A DNA stretch of 64,000 nucleotides from Sipunculus nudus (taxonomy: Eukaryota; Annelida; Sipuncula; Golfingiida; Sipunculidae). A model generated the notes under the pieces. It searched no databases. It saw only the letters and a list, made by a program, of their open reading frames with translations, and had not been told where the DNA came from. Below are positions 23,772 through 33,889 of this stretch, one piece after another. Both the position numbers and the translations under genes were made by a program. The stretch covers positions 73,159,642 to 73,223,641 of the forward strand of contig CM049306.1 of NCBI GenBank assembly GCA_026874595.1, in the 5' to 3' direction. Position 1 is the first letter of the stretch, and every line of letters begins with the position of its first letter.

Positions 23772-24753
23772 AATTGATCCATATAAAACAAATGTATTAT
23801 CAATGGTGCAATAGCCTTTTCTATACCCTGCCTGAGCTTCTGACAATATATTGAATTTTTCAACATAACAAAGCAATCTAATGTTCAAAATTTTTGTGAA
23901 AATTTTACCTAATACATTTAATAAAGATATACCCCTGTAATTTCCTGGGTCCTCCACCGGCCCATTTTTATGTAATGGATAAATAATTGCTTCACTCCAC
24001 TGTTCTGGAAAGCTACCAGAGTGAAGAATATCATTAAACAATTTTTCCAACAATGGAAGTAAATATTGAATAATAGGTTTAATAAGATTAACTGACAAGC
24101 CATCAGGACCAGGTGATTTACCTGTAGGCATCTGTTTTACAGCATTCTCAATTTCATGTAGTGTTATATAATCATTAAGTTCCCCACTTTCCGCATTCTC
24201 ATCATAACTTCTTTCTATATACACATGTGCCGTATTATAAATATCATCAGAAATAACATTTCTACTACCATTCAGTAAATCCCTAAAATAACTGAACCAA
24301 CTTTCTGCTTTAATGCTGTTTGTTTTTCTATGCCTTTTAAAGTTTTTCATGTATCTCCATAGCTCATTAGTATTGTTATTTTTCATCACTCTGGTTAATG
24401 ACTCCTGTTCAAACACTTCCTTTTTGTTTACACAAATATTTTTAAAATTTTGCCTCATGACTCTGTATTTCTTCAAATCATTCTGATGTCCTGATTTTCT
24501 GTATATATTCAATGCTTTAGATTTATTATGCTTTGCATTCGTACAAGTTTCATCCCACCAATCAGGTTGAACCAAACCATCTCCATCTTTATGCTTATTA
24601 CCCTTACATTCAACTACTATACATCTAAATATATTTATAAGTTGCTTTACTGCAGCATCCACATCATTATCAGAACACTGGTAAAATAACTGCTGGTATC
24701 TGTGACATTCAGGTTGTTCTAGCATTAGATGTATTTTTCTTATATCACTTATT
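23772..24753 (-). pseudogene. LINE ORF2 linker and reverse transcriptase N-terminal half
   Basis: The minus-strand frame includes SDIRKIHLMLEQPECHRYQQ, a basic linker with DWWDETC, then MPTGKSPGPDGLSVNLIKP, the conserved SPGPDG of LINE RT fingers, then WSEAIIYPLHKNG, NYRGISLLNVLGKIFTKIL and AQAGYRKG. These are the typical RT blocks before motif A. The open frame appears to extend to 23526, but its last ~80 residues are read through the inserted B element, and its first Met lies in the C fragment. The true LINE segment is 23772-24753. Confidence 0.9.
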
Positions 24754-26160
24754 GTATCCGCCAAAACAGAGTTTTGCGGATACTGTTTTCAGCTGGACGC
24801 AGCCACCGCCGCCGCCGCCGCGGCCGCCGCCGCGTAGGTGTCCGGAGAACTCCTCCGTAACCGCTGGGCTAAATTTTCCGAAACCCGGGATTATGTTCGG
24901 GTCACATGTGAAATGCTGCGCCCCGATTTTGTTTTGACCTCTGACCTTTCCTTTGCGCTCTGCGTCCGTTTGTGCGTCTGTTTCCACACATAAACCCACA
25001 TATCTCGGGAACCGTTTGACTGATCAGGAAAATTTTTTTTGCACAAATGTAGCCCTCGGAGAGCTTTATAACATACACCAAAAATGGTGGCGCCACCTGC
25101 AACCATGTTTGCACAGTGTCCATCTGTTCGTCTGCCTTGGGTTAAAATCACTCATATCTCTGCAGTGACTTGACTAATTCACCTGAAATTGGGCATGCGT
25201 AAACATCCTGGATAGCTTTTCTGATTTTATGACAGGTGGCGCCACCTACATTCACATTTACGCTGCAGACATCCAAGCTCATATCTCGGGAACCGTTTGA
25301 CCGATCAGGAAAATTCTTTTGCACAAATGTAGCCCTTGGAGAGCTTTATAACATACACCAAAAATGGTGGCGCCACCTGCAACCATGTTTGCACAGTGTC
25401 CATCTGTTCGTCTGCCTTGGGTTAAAATCACTCATATCTCTGCAGTGACTTGACTAATACACCTGAAATTTGGCATGCGTATACATCCTGGATAGCTTTT
25501 CTGATTTTATGACAGGTGGCGCCACCTACATTCACGTTTACGCTGCAGACATCCAAGCTCATATCTCAGGAACCGTTTGACCGATCAGGAAAATTTTTTT
25601 GCACAAATGTAGCCCTTGGAGAGCTTTATAACATACACTGAAAATGGTGGCACCACCTGCAACCATGTTTGCACAGTGTCCATCTGTTCGTCTGCCTTGG
25701 GTTAAAATCACTCATATCTCTGCAGTGGTTTGACTAATTCACCTGAAATTCGACATGCTTATACATCCTGGATAGCTTTTCTGATTTTATGACAGGTGGC
25801 GCCACCTACAATCAAGTTTACGCTGCAGACATCCAAGCTCATATCTAGGGAACCGTTTGACCGATTGGGCCAAAATTTTGCATGTGTATAAATACCACAT
25901 AGCTCTTTATCATACGCGAAACTGGTGGCGCCACCTGCAGCCATGTTTGCACAGCTCCCATCTGTTTGTCTGCCATGGGATAAAATCACTCATATCTCGG
26001 CAGTGGTTTGACATATCTGCCTAAAATTTTGCAAGTTTATACATCCCCGACAGCTCTCTTGATTTTATGGCAGGTGGCGCCACCTGCATTCTAGTTTATG
26101 CAGCAGATATCCAAGCTCATATCTTTGGAACCGTTTGACCGATTGGGCCAAAGTTTTGCA
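24754..26160 (-). mobile_element. Family C element, copy 2, inverted and 5'-truncated, in LINE
   Basis: It begins with the terminal hairpin (arms GTATCCGCCAAAAC / GTTTTGCGGATAC), then a (GCC)n tract at 24798-24834, then five tandem units of about 280 bp. Each unit carries two GGTGGCGCCACC or near-identical palindromes and the CATCTGTTCGTCTGCCTTGG motif. The C 5' end (ACTAG...) is missing at 26160, where LINE endonuclease sequence resumes. Several short ORFs repeat from unit to unit and are not genes. Confidence 0.82.
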
Positions 26161-27139
26161 TGGAAAATCCAAACCTATTTGTTTTACCATCTCTAGTACT
26201 TCTATTAATGACAAATTGATCAGTAGGATATACATTCTCTATACCAATGAATTTTAAATCATCATTTTCAATAAAATCTGGTAGATTACCAATTCTTGCA
26301 TTTAGATCTCCCATTATAACAATGCTTAAATCTCCATACTGAGAAAGTATTTGAATTATAATATTTTCCAATCTCAAAATTCCATCATTTTCATCAACAT
26401 GGTTATATATCGGAGAGCCCTCTGGTGCAATATATGCACACACCAACAATATGTCCTTTTTTAAATTAAAAGTATTACCATCCAATATTAATGCTATCAT
26501 GTCTATATATTTAAGAACATTCAAAATTTTTAAACTACAGTGTTTACGTATGCACACGAGGACCCCCCCCCCCCCTCTTGAAATCTGATCTCTTGCTTTA
26601 CTGAAACAGAGGAAATCATTAAAATACCTGGCAAAATCATCTGAAATAGTAGCCCATGTCTCAAGAATACATAAAATATCACACTGTGCAACCATTTGCC
26701 TAAATTCTGACAAATGTAATTTTGATTTTAGTCCTCCAACATTCCAAGAAATTAATTTAAGAACTTTGTTTGGTGCTTCTTTAGATTTTGAATCATTTAT
26801 TTTAATATTCGGGTAATTTTGTAGAGATGTGCTTACCTGTTCAGTGGATAATAAAGAATGAATATAAGAACAAGGTGTTGTTAACTCACCTGTGTGAATG
26901 GTCAGTTTTCCTGTTAGTCGTGCATCATCATCCTCACCATTATTATGATCATGGTTAGTATTAGTGTGCAGTGCCGGAAAGAAAGATGGTGCTTCATCAT
27001 CTTCAAGTACAAACCTTAAATGAGAAGACAGTAAATTACCTGAATCTGTACTACGAATATTAAGAGAATTATCACACACAATATAATCCTTATTACATAC
27101 TAAATCTGCATCCTCCTTTATACTTATAGAATCACTCAC
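26161..27139 (-). pseudogene. LINE ORF2 endonuclease domain, truncated
   Basis: The minus-strand frame from Met at 27139 has a ~120-residue leader and then KLISWNVGGLKSKL (first catalytic Asn block of apurinic-type endonucleases), CDILCILETWA (catalytic Glu), and IMGDLNARIG (Asp-x-Asn). It runs to TRDGKTNRFGFS and then enters the C fragment. The final part with the Ser-Asp-His block is missing: after the C fragment the frame resumes already in the linker. About 100 residues appear to have been lost at that junction. Confidence 0.88.
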
Positions 27140-27208
27140 AATATTTTGTTTACATGAGTTTTTCTGAATGATATTATATTTTATCTTTTTGCGACCCTGG
27201 CCTGACCG

Positions 27209-27880
27209 TTAAGCAGATTCATCATGTGTTGTGTTTACAGTTGTATAGTCATTTCCCTCACCCCTACTTCTAATACATTTTACATATTTACTGTTTTCAT
27301 CCCACACAAACACTTCACCCCCCATGATCAGTTTATCATATTTCAGTTTTCCTTTGATGCTACTGTCACTCTCCTTAGCTTCTGTGAGTTTTGCTCGCAA
27401 GTGTCTTCTGGCCTCTCTGACCCTCTCGCTAAAGTCTTCTTGTACATAAACATCAGATCCAATCTTCTTCAATTCTCGACGGGCTTGCCCTAGGACTGTT
27501 TCCCTTTGTTTGAATCTCCCAAACTTAGCAATAATGGGCCTTGGTTTTCCAGGAATTTTCCAAGGCAACCGGTGGGCCCTTTCGATCTCTATGTTCTCGT
27601 CCTCTAGTTTCATTTCTTCCCTAATGACATTTTTTACTTTGCGTTCGCAGTCGGCCCATGATTCATTACCATCATCTTCATCAATACCATGAAATATCAA
27701 ATTATCTCTCTTTGAATGTTCTTCTAATTTATCTACCTTAGCCTTTAGTTTCTTATTCTCATTTTTCATCTCAGCCATTTCCTCTTGTAATTCATCAATT
27801 TGGTTTGATAATTTTTGTACAATTTCAGCCAGGGTTGGATCATTTGGGTCAGAAAGTCTTACATTTCCGCTCGAGGAACC
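27209..27880 (-). pseudogene. LINE ORF1 protein, 5'-truncated
   Basis: Open frame of 223 residues running off the LINE edge at 27880, where it starts GSSSGNVRLSDP. It has a coiled coil (EMAEMKNENKKLKAKVDKLE), then RDNLIFHGIDE, then ERAHRLPWKIPGKPRPIIAKF, an RRM-like and basic C-terminal domain pattern of LINE ORF1 nucleic-acid chaperones. There is no internal stop. Stop codon at 27209-27211, 70 bp before the first Met of the endonuclease frame. Whether 27776-27778 (Met) or an upstream lost codon is the real start is unknown. Confidence 0.82.
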
Positions 27881-28013
27881 ATCAATTTATAACTGAGACA
27901 TGTACAGATATACATCCATGTGAGAACAGATATTTAGTACTTGTCACTGTTACCACCTCTAAACACTGTTCTTTTGGCTGACGGCTTTTGTCAGCTTCTG
28001 GTGATATTCTAGT

Positions 28014-28661
28014 TTATTTTTCTTATGTCAGTGTGAGTAAGGAAAAAATAGGCCAAAGCACTGACACAGAAATGTCACAAACACTTGTTAATTACACTAT
28101 AGTTATTCCAGATTTAATAAAATTTCAAACATATATTGATATATCAATATTTAATGCATGAATTTTCTATATGTCAGATTCAGCTGATCAACACAGTTCA
28201 TGTGCCAGTTGTTACATTATAGTATTGCTCTGAGCAGTTGGTTCTCTATTTGAATAAAAATGTTTTAATGTTTATGTTTTGAATGTTTATAATATAGATG
28301 GTCAGTGATCAATGTATTGAACAATTTTGATTGTGTAGTATAGTTACACCTTATGTTCTCATATTGCTTAAACTTTTATGTAAGTATTGAAATTTATCAG
28401 CATTTGGTTGTATGCAGAGTACTGCATATATAGACATGAAACCCACTAAACAATCAGCCTAATTAGGAAAATATGCAAGCTTAAAACTTTGAGCAAAGAT
28501 TTTAAAATTTAGCCATCCATTTCTGTTACAGATGTACATTTGTGGATTGGTAGTCCACAGTCATGTTTGAAGATTAGTTGTCAGCATTCATGCATAAAAA
28601 ATTCTTAAAATATGTAAATGTTAAAATAAACAAACACATAGAAAGAGAGTATCTGATTTTT
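28014..28661. other. Intron segment, no gene seen
   Basis: AT-rich DNA between the A element and the next B element, inside the last intron of the Tudor gene. No exon, RNA gene or bounded repeat was recognised. Confidence 0.5.
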
Positions 28662-31479
28662 AGCTCAGCTGACTATAAGTCATCTGAGCTATAGTCGTGG
28701 TCCATTGTCCGTCGTCTGTCCGTCTGTCCGTCCGTCCGTCCGTAGATGTGGCACGTTTTGAAACCGTAAGAATCCAAAATTCGGCATAATGTTAGATGTC
28801 CCCAAGATCTCCTACCAAGCCGAAAACTGGGTCTTTTTGACTTCATTCCTTTGAGAAATTAAGGAAAAACCTTAATTATTTATTAAAAACCTATTTTCAC
28901 ACTTCAGGACTGCCTAATATCAAAACCACCCATCTGTTTTTCCTCATATATACCATAAATATTCCTCTATATAGTTCCTATGTACATTCAAGAAATTATG
29001 TCTGTATTATATAATTTAAAAAAGTTATGGACATACATAATGCATTTTGTAAAAAATCAGGAAGATATTTGATCACTTAACACAAAACTTGTTAAAGCTA
29101 TGGACCTTTTTTCCAGTAATATAACTTTAATTAATCAAAATTAAATTGTATACCAAAAATTAGATGAAAATCTTTGAATTTTTTAAAAATATTAATAAAA
29201 ATAAAAAATTGGTACCTTAAATTTTGCCCAACTTTGACAATGGCACTTTTTTTTTCCTGTAAGTACTGCGGATTTAATTTTCACAGTATGTTTTTGTTAG
29301 CTTTTCAACTGTTAACACCAACAATTTCAAACCAGTTGATCAAAAACCGTAGATTTTATTTAAGTTTTCAAGCACCATGTAACATATTGTTTACATCAAG
29401 CTAGTTTTATGCAGTTTGCAAGAGCTCAGCTCCCCAGCTTCAGCTCTTAATTCCTTAAATTCGGCATACAGTTAGAGGTCTCCAAAATCCCCTACCATGC
29501 CAAGAATTTGGTCACTTTTCAACTGTTAACACCAACAATTTGAAACCAGTTGATCAAAAACTGTAGATTTTATTCAAGTTTTCAAGCACCATGTAACATA
29601 TTGTTTACATCAAGCTAGTGTTATGCAGTTTGCAAGAGCTCAGCTCCCAAGCTTCAGCTCTTAGTTCCTTAAATTCGGCATACAGTTAGATGTCTCCAAA
29701 ATCCCCTACCATGCCAAGAATTTGGTCACTAGGACTTAATACCTTCAAGATATTAATGAAAAACTTCATTTTTCCATTAAAAACCCATTGTTACACTTCA
29801 AGACTGCCTAATATCAAAACCACTGATCTGACTTTAATCATAAATAATATACATATTTTTCATTCTCTATGCACATGCCAGAATGATGTCAGTATTGCGT
29901 AATTGTTTTAAGTTATGGGCCCAAACATAATGCACTTTGTAAAAAATCAAGAAATATATTTACTCCCTTAACAAGGGGATTGCTGAAGCTAGAGATTTTT
30001 TGTCAGGGATGTAACATTATTTAATCAAGATTCAATTGAATACCCAAAATTAGTTATGAATTTTTCAAATTTTATAAGTTATTAGTATAAATGTAAAATT
30101 AGTAACTTAAATTTTGCCCAACTTTGACCATGGCATGTTTGTTTCCTGTGAGGACTGTTGATATAATTTTCATATCATGCACACATAAGGATTTCAGCTT
30201 TTAAGTTTAGAAAGCTGAAAGAAATTAGCCAAAAATTGTAGCTTTTATTAATGTTTTTATGAGACCCTGTCAGACTTTGGCTCTCTCCAGCCCCTCTTGA
30301 GTCACCTGTATGTTGACCTTTATGCATTATGCATGCTTGAGGCGAGGCATACACAGGAATCCAGGCAGCTTATGGCCAGCCACAGTTGATCCAGGTGTCC
30401 AACCCAACTCATCTAGTAGTTTTAACCAACTACAAAACAATAAACAATAAGTTAATAAATTTTTATTGGTTTTAATAAAAAATTAAAGAAAAATAGAAAA
30501 GGAATTTGTTAGTTTATAATAACAGGAAATTAACTTGCAGTTACTGATGATATAAGAATCTTGTATCGATGGATAGAATGTCACGTATTCCAAATAACAC
30601 AATGAAGTCAACTATGGTATTTTTCAGTTCAATTTTAATGATAAAGAAGTAAATCATATTATTCATTACCAATCATTAGGGATCATATGAAGGAAATTAA
30701 TGATAGACAAAGATGCAGTTGATAATATTAATCTAGATTCCTACTGTGTCTAGTGTGTACATTGATGTGAAATTAGTCCAAAATGAATTTATTACAGTTA
30801 TTTTTTAATATAAATAAAAGCCATAAAACCAGGTACTTATGATCATTATTTAAATGTGTGAATTTTGTATATTCTGGATTCTCAACATCATTGTTTGGTG
30901 AAAACTGAATAAATATCAGACATGGTGCGAATACTTTGTAATTGTATTTAAATACAAATATGATTATGTACTCCATTATAAAATTTCTTGCATAAAGAAT
31001 GGGAATTCAGGTAAAAATGAAAGTATATGAATACCAGTGCAAATACTTTCAAAATGTATTCATGAATGCATTCATGAATATATTCTTTGATATTATTTTA
31101 ATAATCATTTCAGTTATATTTCATTTTAAAAAAATCATATGATTCTCTTATTATTTTAAATAAAAATTATATTTGGGACAATATTTGTAATTTTTTTAAT
31201 TAATTGTTAAACCCTTATATTATATGTTCTGCTTATAAGTTATATGGCAAAGTCAAAATCTGTGTGACAATAGTACTCCATTTGTTAATAAAATAAATGA
31301 AATCAATCCTCTTCCCTGTCTCCAAAGGTACTATCAAAATCACACATAAGCTAAACAACAACAACTCATAATACAGCTTATATTTATTACCACACAAAAC
31401 CAGCATGTGCCTCATTTCTAAATAATATTTTTTTATCATATATAACAGCTGAGCATCGTGACCAATAGGTCCCTTGTTT
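28662..31479 (+). mobile_element. Family B element, type 2, with internal duplication
   Basis: From hairpin AGCTCAGCTGACT to AATAGGTCCCTTGTTT. Compared with the other type 2 copies it contains an extra copy of about 220 bp: the stretch beginning TTTTCAACTGTTAACACCAA near 29305 is repeated near 29515. It ends 50 bp before the last exon of the Tudor gene. Confidence 0.82.
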
Positions 31480-31529
31480 GGTTTAATTTTTGCTGTATTC
31501 TTGTAATTATGATATTATGTTTTTGCCAG

Positions 31530-31716
31530 GAGCCACACAGGCATCATTAGTTTGGATCTGTATGATACAACTGGTGACCAGGAGGTTAACATCAACCAGA
31601 CGTTAATAGACAAAGGGTATGCAAGGCCACTTCAAACCCAGTCAGCGAGGGTCATCCCTGATACCACCAGCAGTGTCATTAAGAAAAAACCTGAGCCGAT
31701 CTACATGCCTGGCTGA
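31530..31716 (+). CDS. Tudor-domain protein, last coding exon
   Basis: Acceptor TTTTTGCCAG; the first base completes a Gly codon. It encodes SHTGIISLDLYDTTGDQEVN and then INQTLIDKGYARPL, matching the last strands and helix of an extended Tudor domain (the 'L.LYDT......N..L...G.A' signature). It then has a 20-25 residue polar tail ending KKKPEPIYMPG and TGA at 31714-31716. Across the five exons the frame is open for 198 residues. The best fit is a TDRD5/TDRD7/TDRKH-type germ-granule protein, in which Tudor domains bind methylated arginines of Piwi partners. The exact orthologue is not determined. Confidence 0.9.
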
Positions 31717-33350
31717 TACAGCAACACTTACCAATGTACCAACACACTAACATACCAACAGAATTTTAAGTCATTAATGGGGTTATTTGTATCAGTATTA
31801 TTCTTTTTTGGATTGGTTTATATCCAAAGATGCCTTTTAGACCATAAACATTTTCTAAACCACAACTGAATATTGTTAAAGAACATTGTTGCTGTCCCTT
31901 AATTAAGTTGTATTTGTGCTATAATTAAGTTTTATGTCATATATCATGTGAAAAATTATTTGTCATTTAAGTTTAACACGATTTTATTCTTTTCTAGCCA
32001 GGTACAATTTTTCCATATATGTGACATTGTGTGTGCAGAATTTAACTCTGTTTGTAGGGCAAAGTTGTTTTCAGTGCAAGCCACTGGCTGGCCAGTTGGT
32101 GTTCTTGTTTATACAAAGAACATAGTGTAGTGCTAGGCTTCCAGTTTAAACACTGAAGTCTACAGGAAATATTTGTTAGAGGGGAAATAGGCAGTAGTTG
32201 GGGTGCAGGAGCTAGTGACTGACCTGAAAATTAAAATCATTCATAAATGTGCTGACATAAATATATAAAGCTCTCTGACCAATAATTTTGTACAATGCAT
32301 CTGTTTAAGTGCTCAGGTGATTGAACATGTTACACAGTACAGCTGTTAATAACAGTGTAAAGATTGCTGTGATCTCTTTGTAGTAATATTTAAATAAACA
32401 ACACAAAGTGCCTTAAACCTTAAAATCTTAAGTAATGGATCCAGTTTGCAGAATATGGAAGCTACCCTATAAATTTGAAGTGTAATAGGAAAACAAGTCA
32501 CATTTACAGGTCACATTTTTTTGTATTTTTGCATGTTCCAGGTTACTGATCATGTTCCAAACTCTTTGTTTTACTTTAAGAATGTTCACAAGTTCGATTT
32601 CTGTGAGCTGAAAAATATATGATTTTGATGTAAAGTTTATGGATTTTATTGTGAGCGTAAAATATGTTTTAAGGACTAGATTTTTAGAGGAACAAGGAAG
32701 CTCAAACGTTCAGAATAAAACTCCACAAACATGCAGAACTACATACAGCTATGTCAGGCACAAAACATCCCCTTGTGTTAAAGACAATTATTAGGAATTC
32801 ATCAGTTGAATTACATTTATCATTTCTGTTTTTCATCCAACAATCTTTTACACCTGTCACGCTGTTTCAGGTGTGAATCAAAAGATTTATTGATCATCTC
32901 TTACTTATTAAAAACATTTTTGCTTGAATACTCCTTATAATCCAAGCACAGCTAGGTGAAGCTGTAATTATTTTTCTTGATGCCAGTTCTTTACTGAAAA
33001 CCTGTTATTTTTTAATTCAAACTGAGCACAATGTATGTTTATGAGAGTGAACAAAGGACTTCTTGTTTGATATAGGTTAAACATATATTTCTGGTACAAT
33101 GGCCATGTTGTTTACTTAAATCAGCAGGGAATTTTTTTTGTGTGTACAGATTCTTTTACTGGCTCATTTTCATTTGCTGGTACACTTGTGGAAAAAAACA
33201 CATTTTGTTTACAGTGGTCATGTACTTATGTTAAAAAATAGGAAATATTATGAACAAAATCAACCCAGGTGTTCAGCCCCCTGTAACATATTATGATCAG
33301 CATTTTGTAAGGAATATTTTATGGTGCTTTTATATTTCTATTAAAACAAG
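31717..33350 (+). other. Probable 3' UTR of the Tudor gene
   Basis: Repeat-poor, AT-rich sequence after the stop codon. Candidate polyadenylation hexamers (AATAAA) lie near 32393 and 32717. No competing ORF has recognisable content. The end point is a guess without transcript data. Confidence 0.45.
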
Positions 33351-33889
33351 AGTTTGAAACATCATTTGTTTATGAGTGACTACTTAAAAATCAGTAAATA
33401 TAATGGCAAGCAACCAAATGTGACAGACAAATGAGCAGCTGTTAGCCATGAAAGAATATCCTGTGTGATAAAAATATGGTGCTCTACAAAAAAAAAGCCC
33501 ACAGAACCAGTACTTTGTAACATCTGACTGCAAGAACTGAAAATTGAAAGGGATGTTTGATGATCTTCAGATATTTTTTTAGAGTTTTCAATTCCAGTAA
33601 TATTGCCTGTGGCAAAAAGTTCCATTTGGAAATATTGATAACAAATTTGATGGCAACTGAGAGGAATATTTTGGACCCAGAAAGGCATAGAAATAATTGC
33701 ATTTTCCCAGATAACCTCAAATCAGTTGTTTTAGAGTTAAATGTGTGAAGAACTTATTGTTTATTTAATGCTCCAATCCCCCCCCCACAGTTAGAAATGA
33801 CCCCTACATGCACACACCCATGTGTTTTTGCATATGCCCATCAGGTTATGAACAGTAAACATCTTTATACAAGATTAACTTGAACACAT

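Larger units (their letters stand above)
12918..27880 (-). mobile_element. Non-LTR retrotransposon (LINE), multiply interrupted
   Basis: Read on the minus strand: ORF1 (27880-27209), apurinic-type endonuclease (27139-26161), linker plus reverse transcriptase N-half (24753-23772), RT C-half and C-terminal domain (16653-15103), 3' UTR (15102-15018 plus 13062-12918), and a tail rich in CTTT units. Removing the hAT-like element (13063-15017), the B stack (16654-23771) and the C fragment (24754-26160) leaves about 4.5 kb. It is dead: an in-frame TGA, a frameshift, loss of the endonuclease C-terminus and a truncated 5' end. The clade is not certain. Confidence 0.88.
10174..28013 (-). mobile_element. 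Family A element, copy 2, split by B and LINE
   Basis: Three pieces match the intact copy at 2424-3450. 10174-10824 holds the hairpin, GTCC tract and two tandem units. 12736-12917 resumes at AATGAATTTTTCTTGGATTT. About 27882-28013 resumes at AATTTATAACTGAGACATG and ends GATATTCTAGT. The first gap is filled by a B element and the second by a LINE. Roughly 65 bp of A sequence is missing at the LINE junction, so that insertion removed target DNA. The pieces total about 970 bp, close to the intact copy. Confidence 0.82.

Noticed and set aside
23526..24764. 412-residue open frame as one protein
   Set aside because: It is chimeric. Only 23772-24753 is LINE ORF2; the C-terminal ~80 residues are read through an inserted B element and the start Met lies in the C fragment.
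24902..25448. ORFs in the C core on both strands
   Set aside because: The same peptide appears in consecutive tandem units and on both strands; an artefact of low stop density in the repeat.
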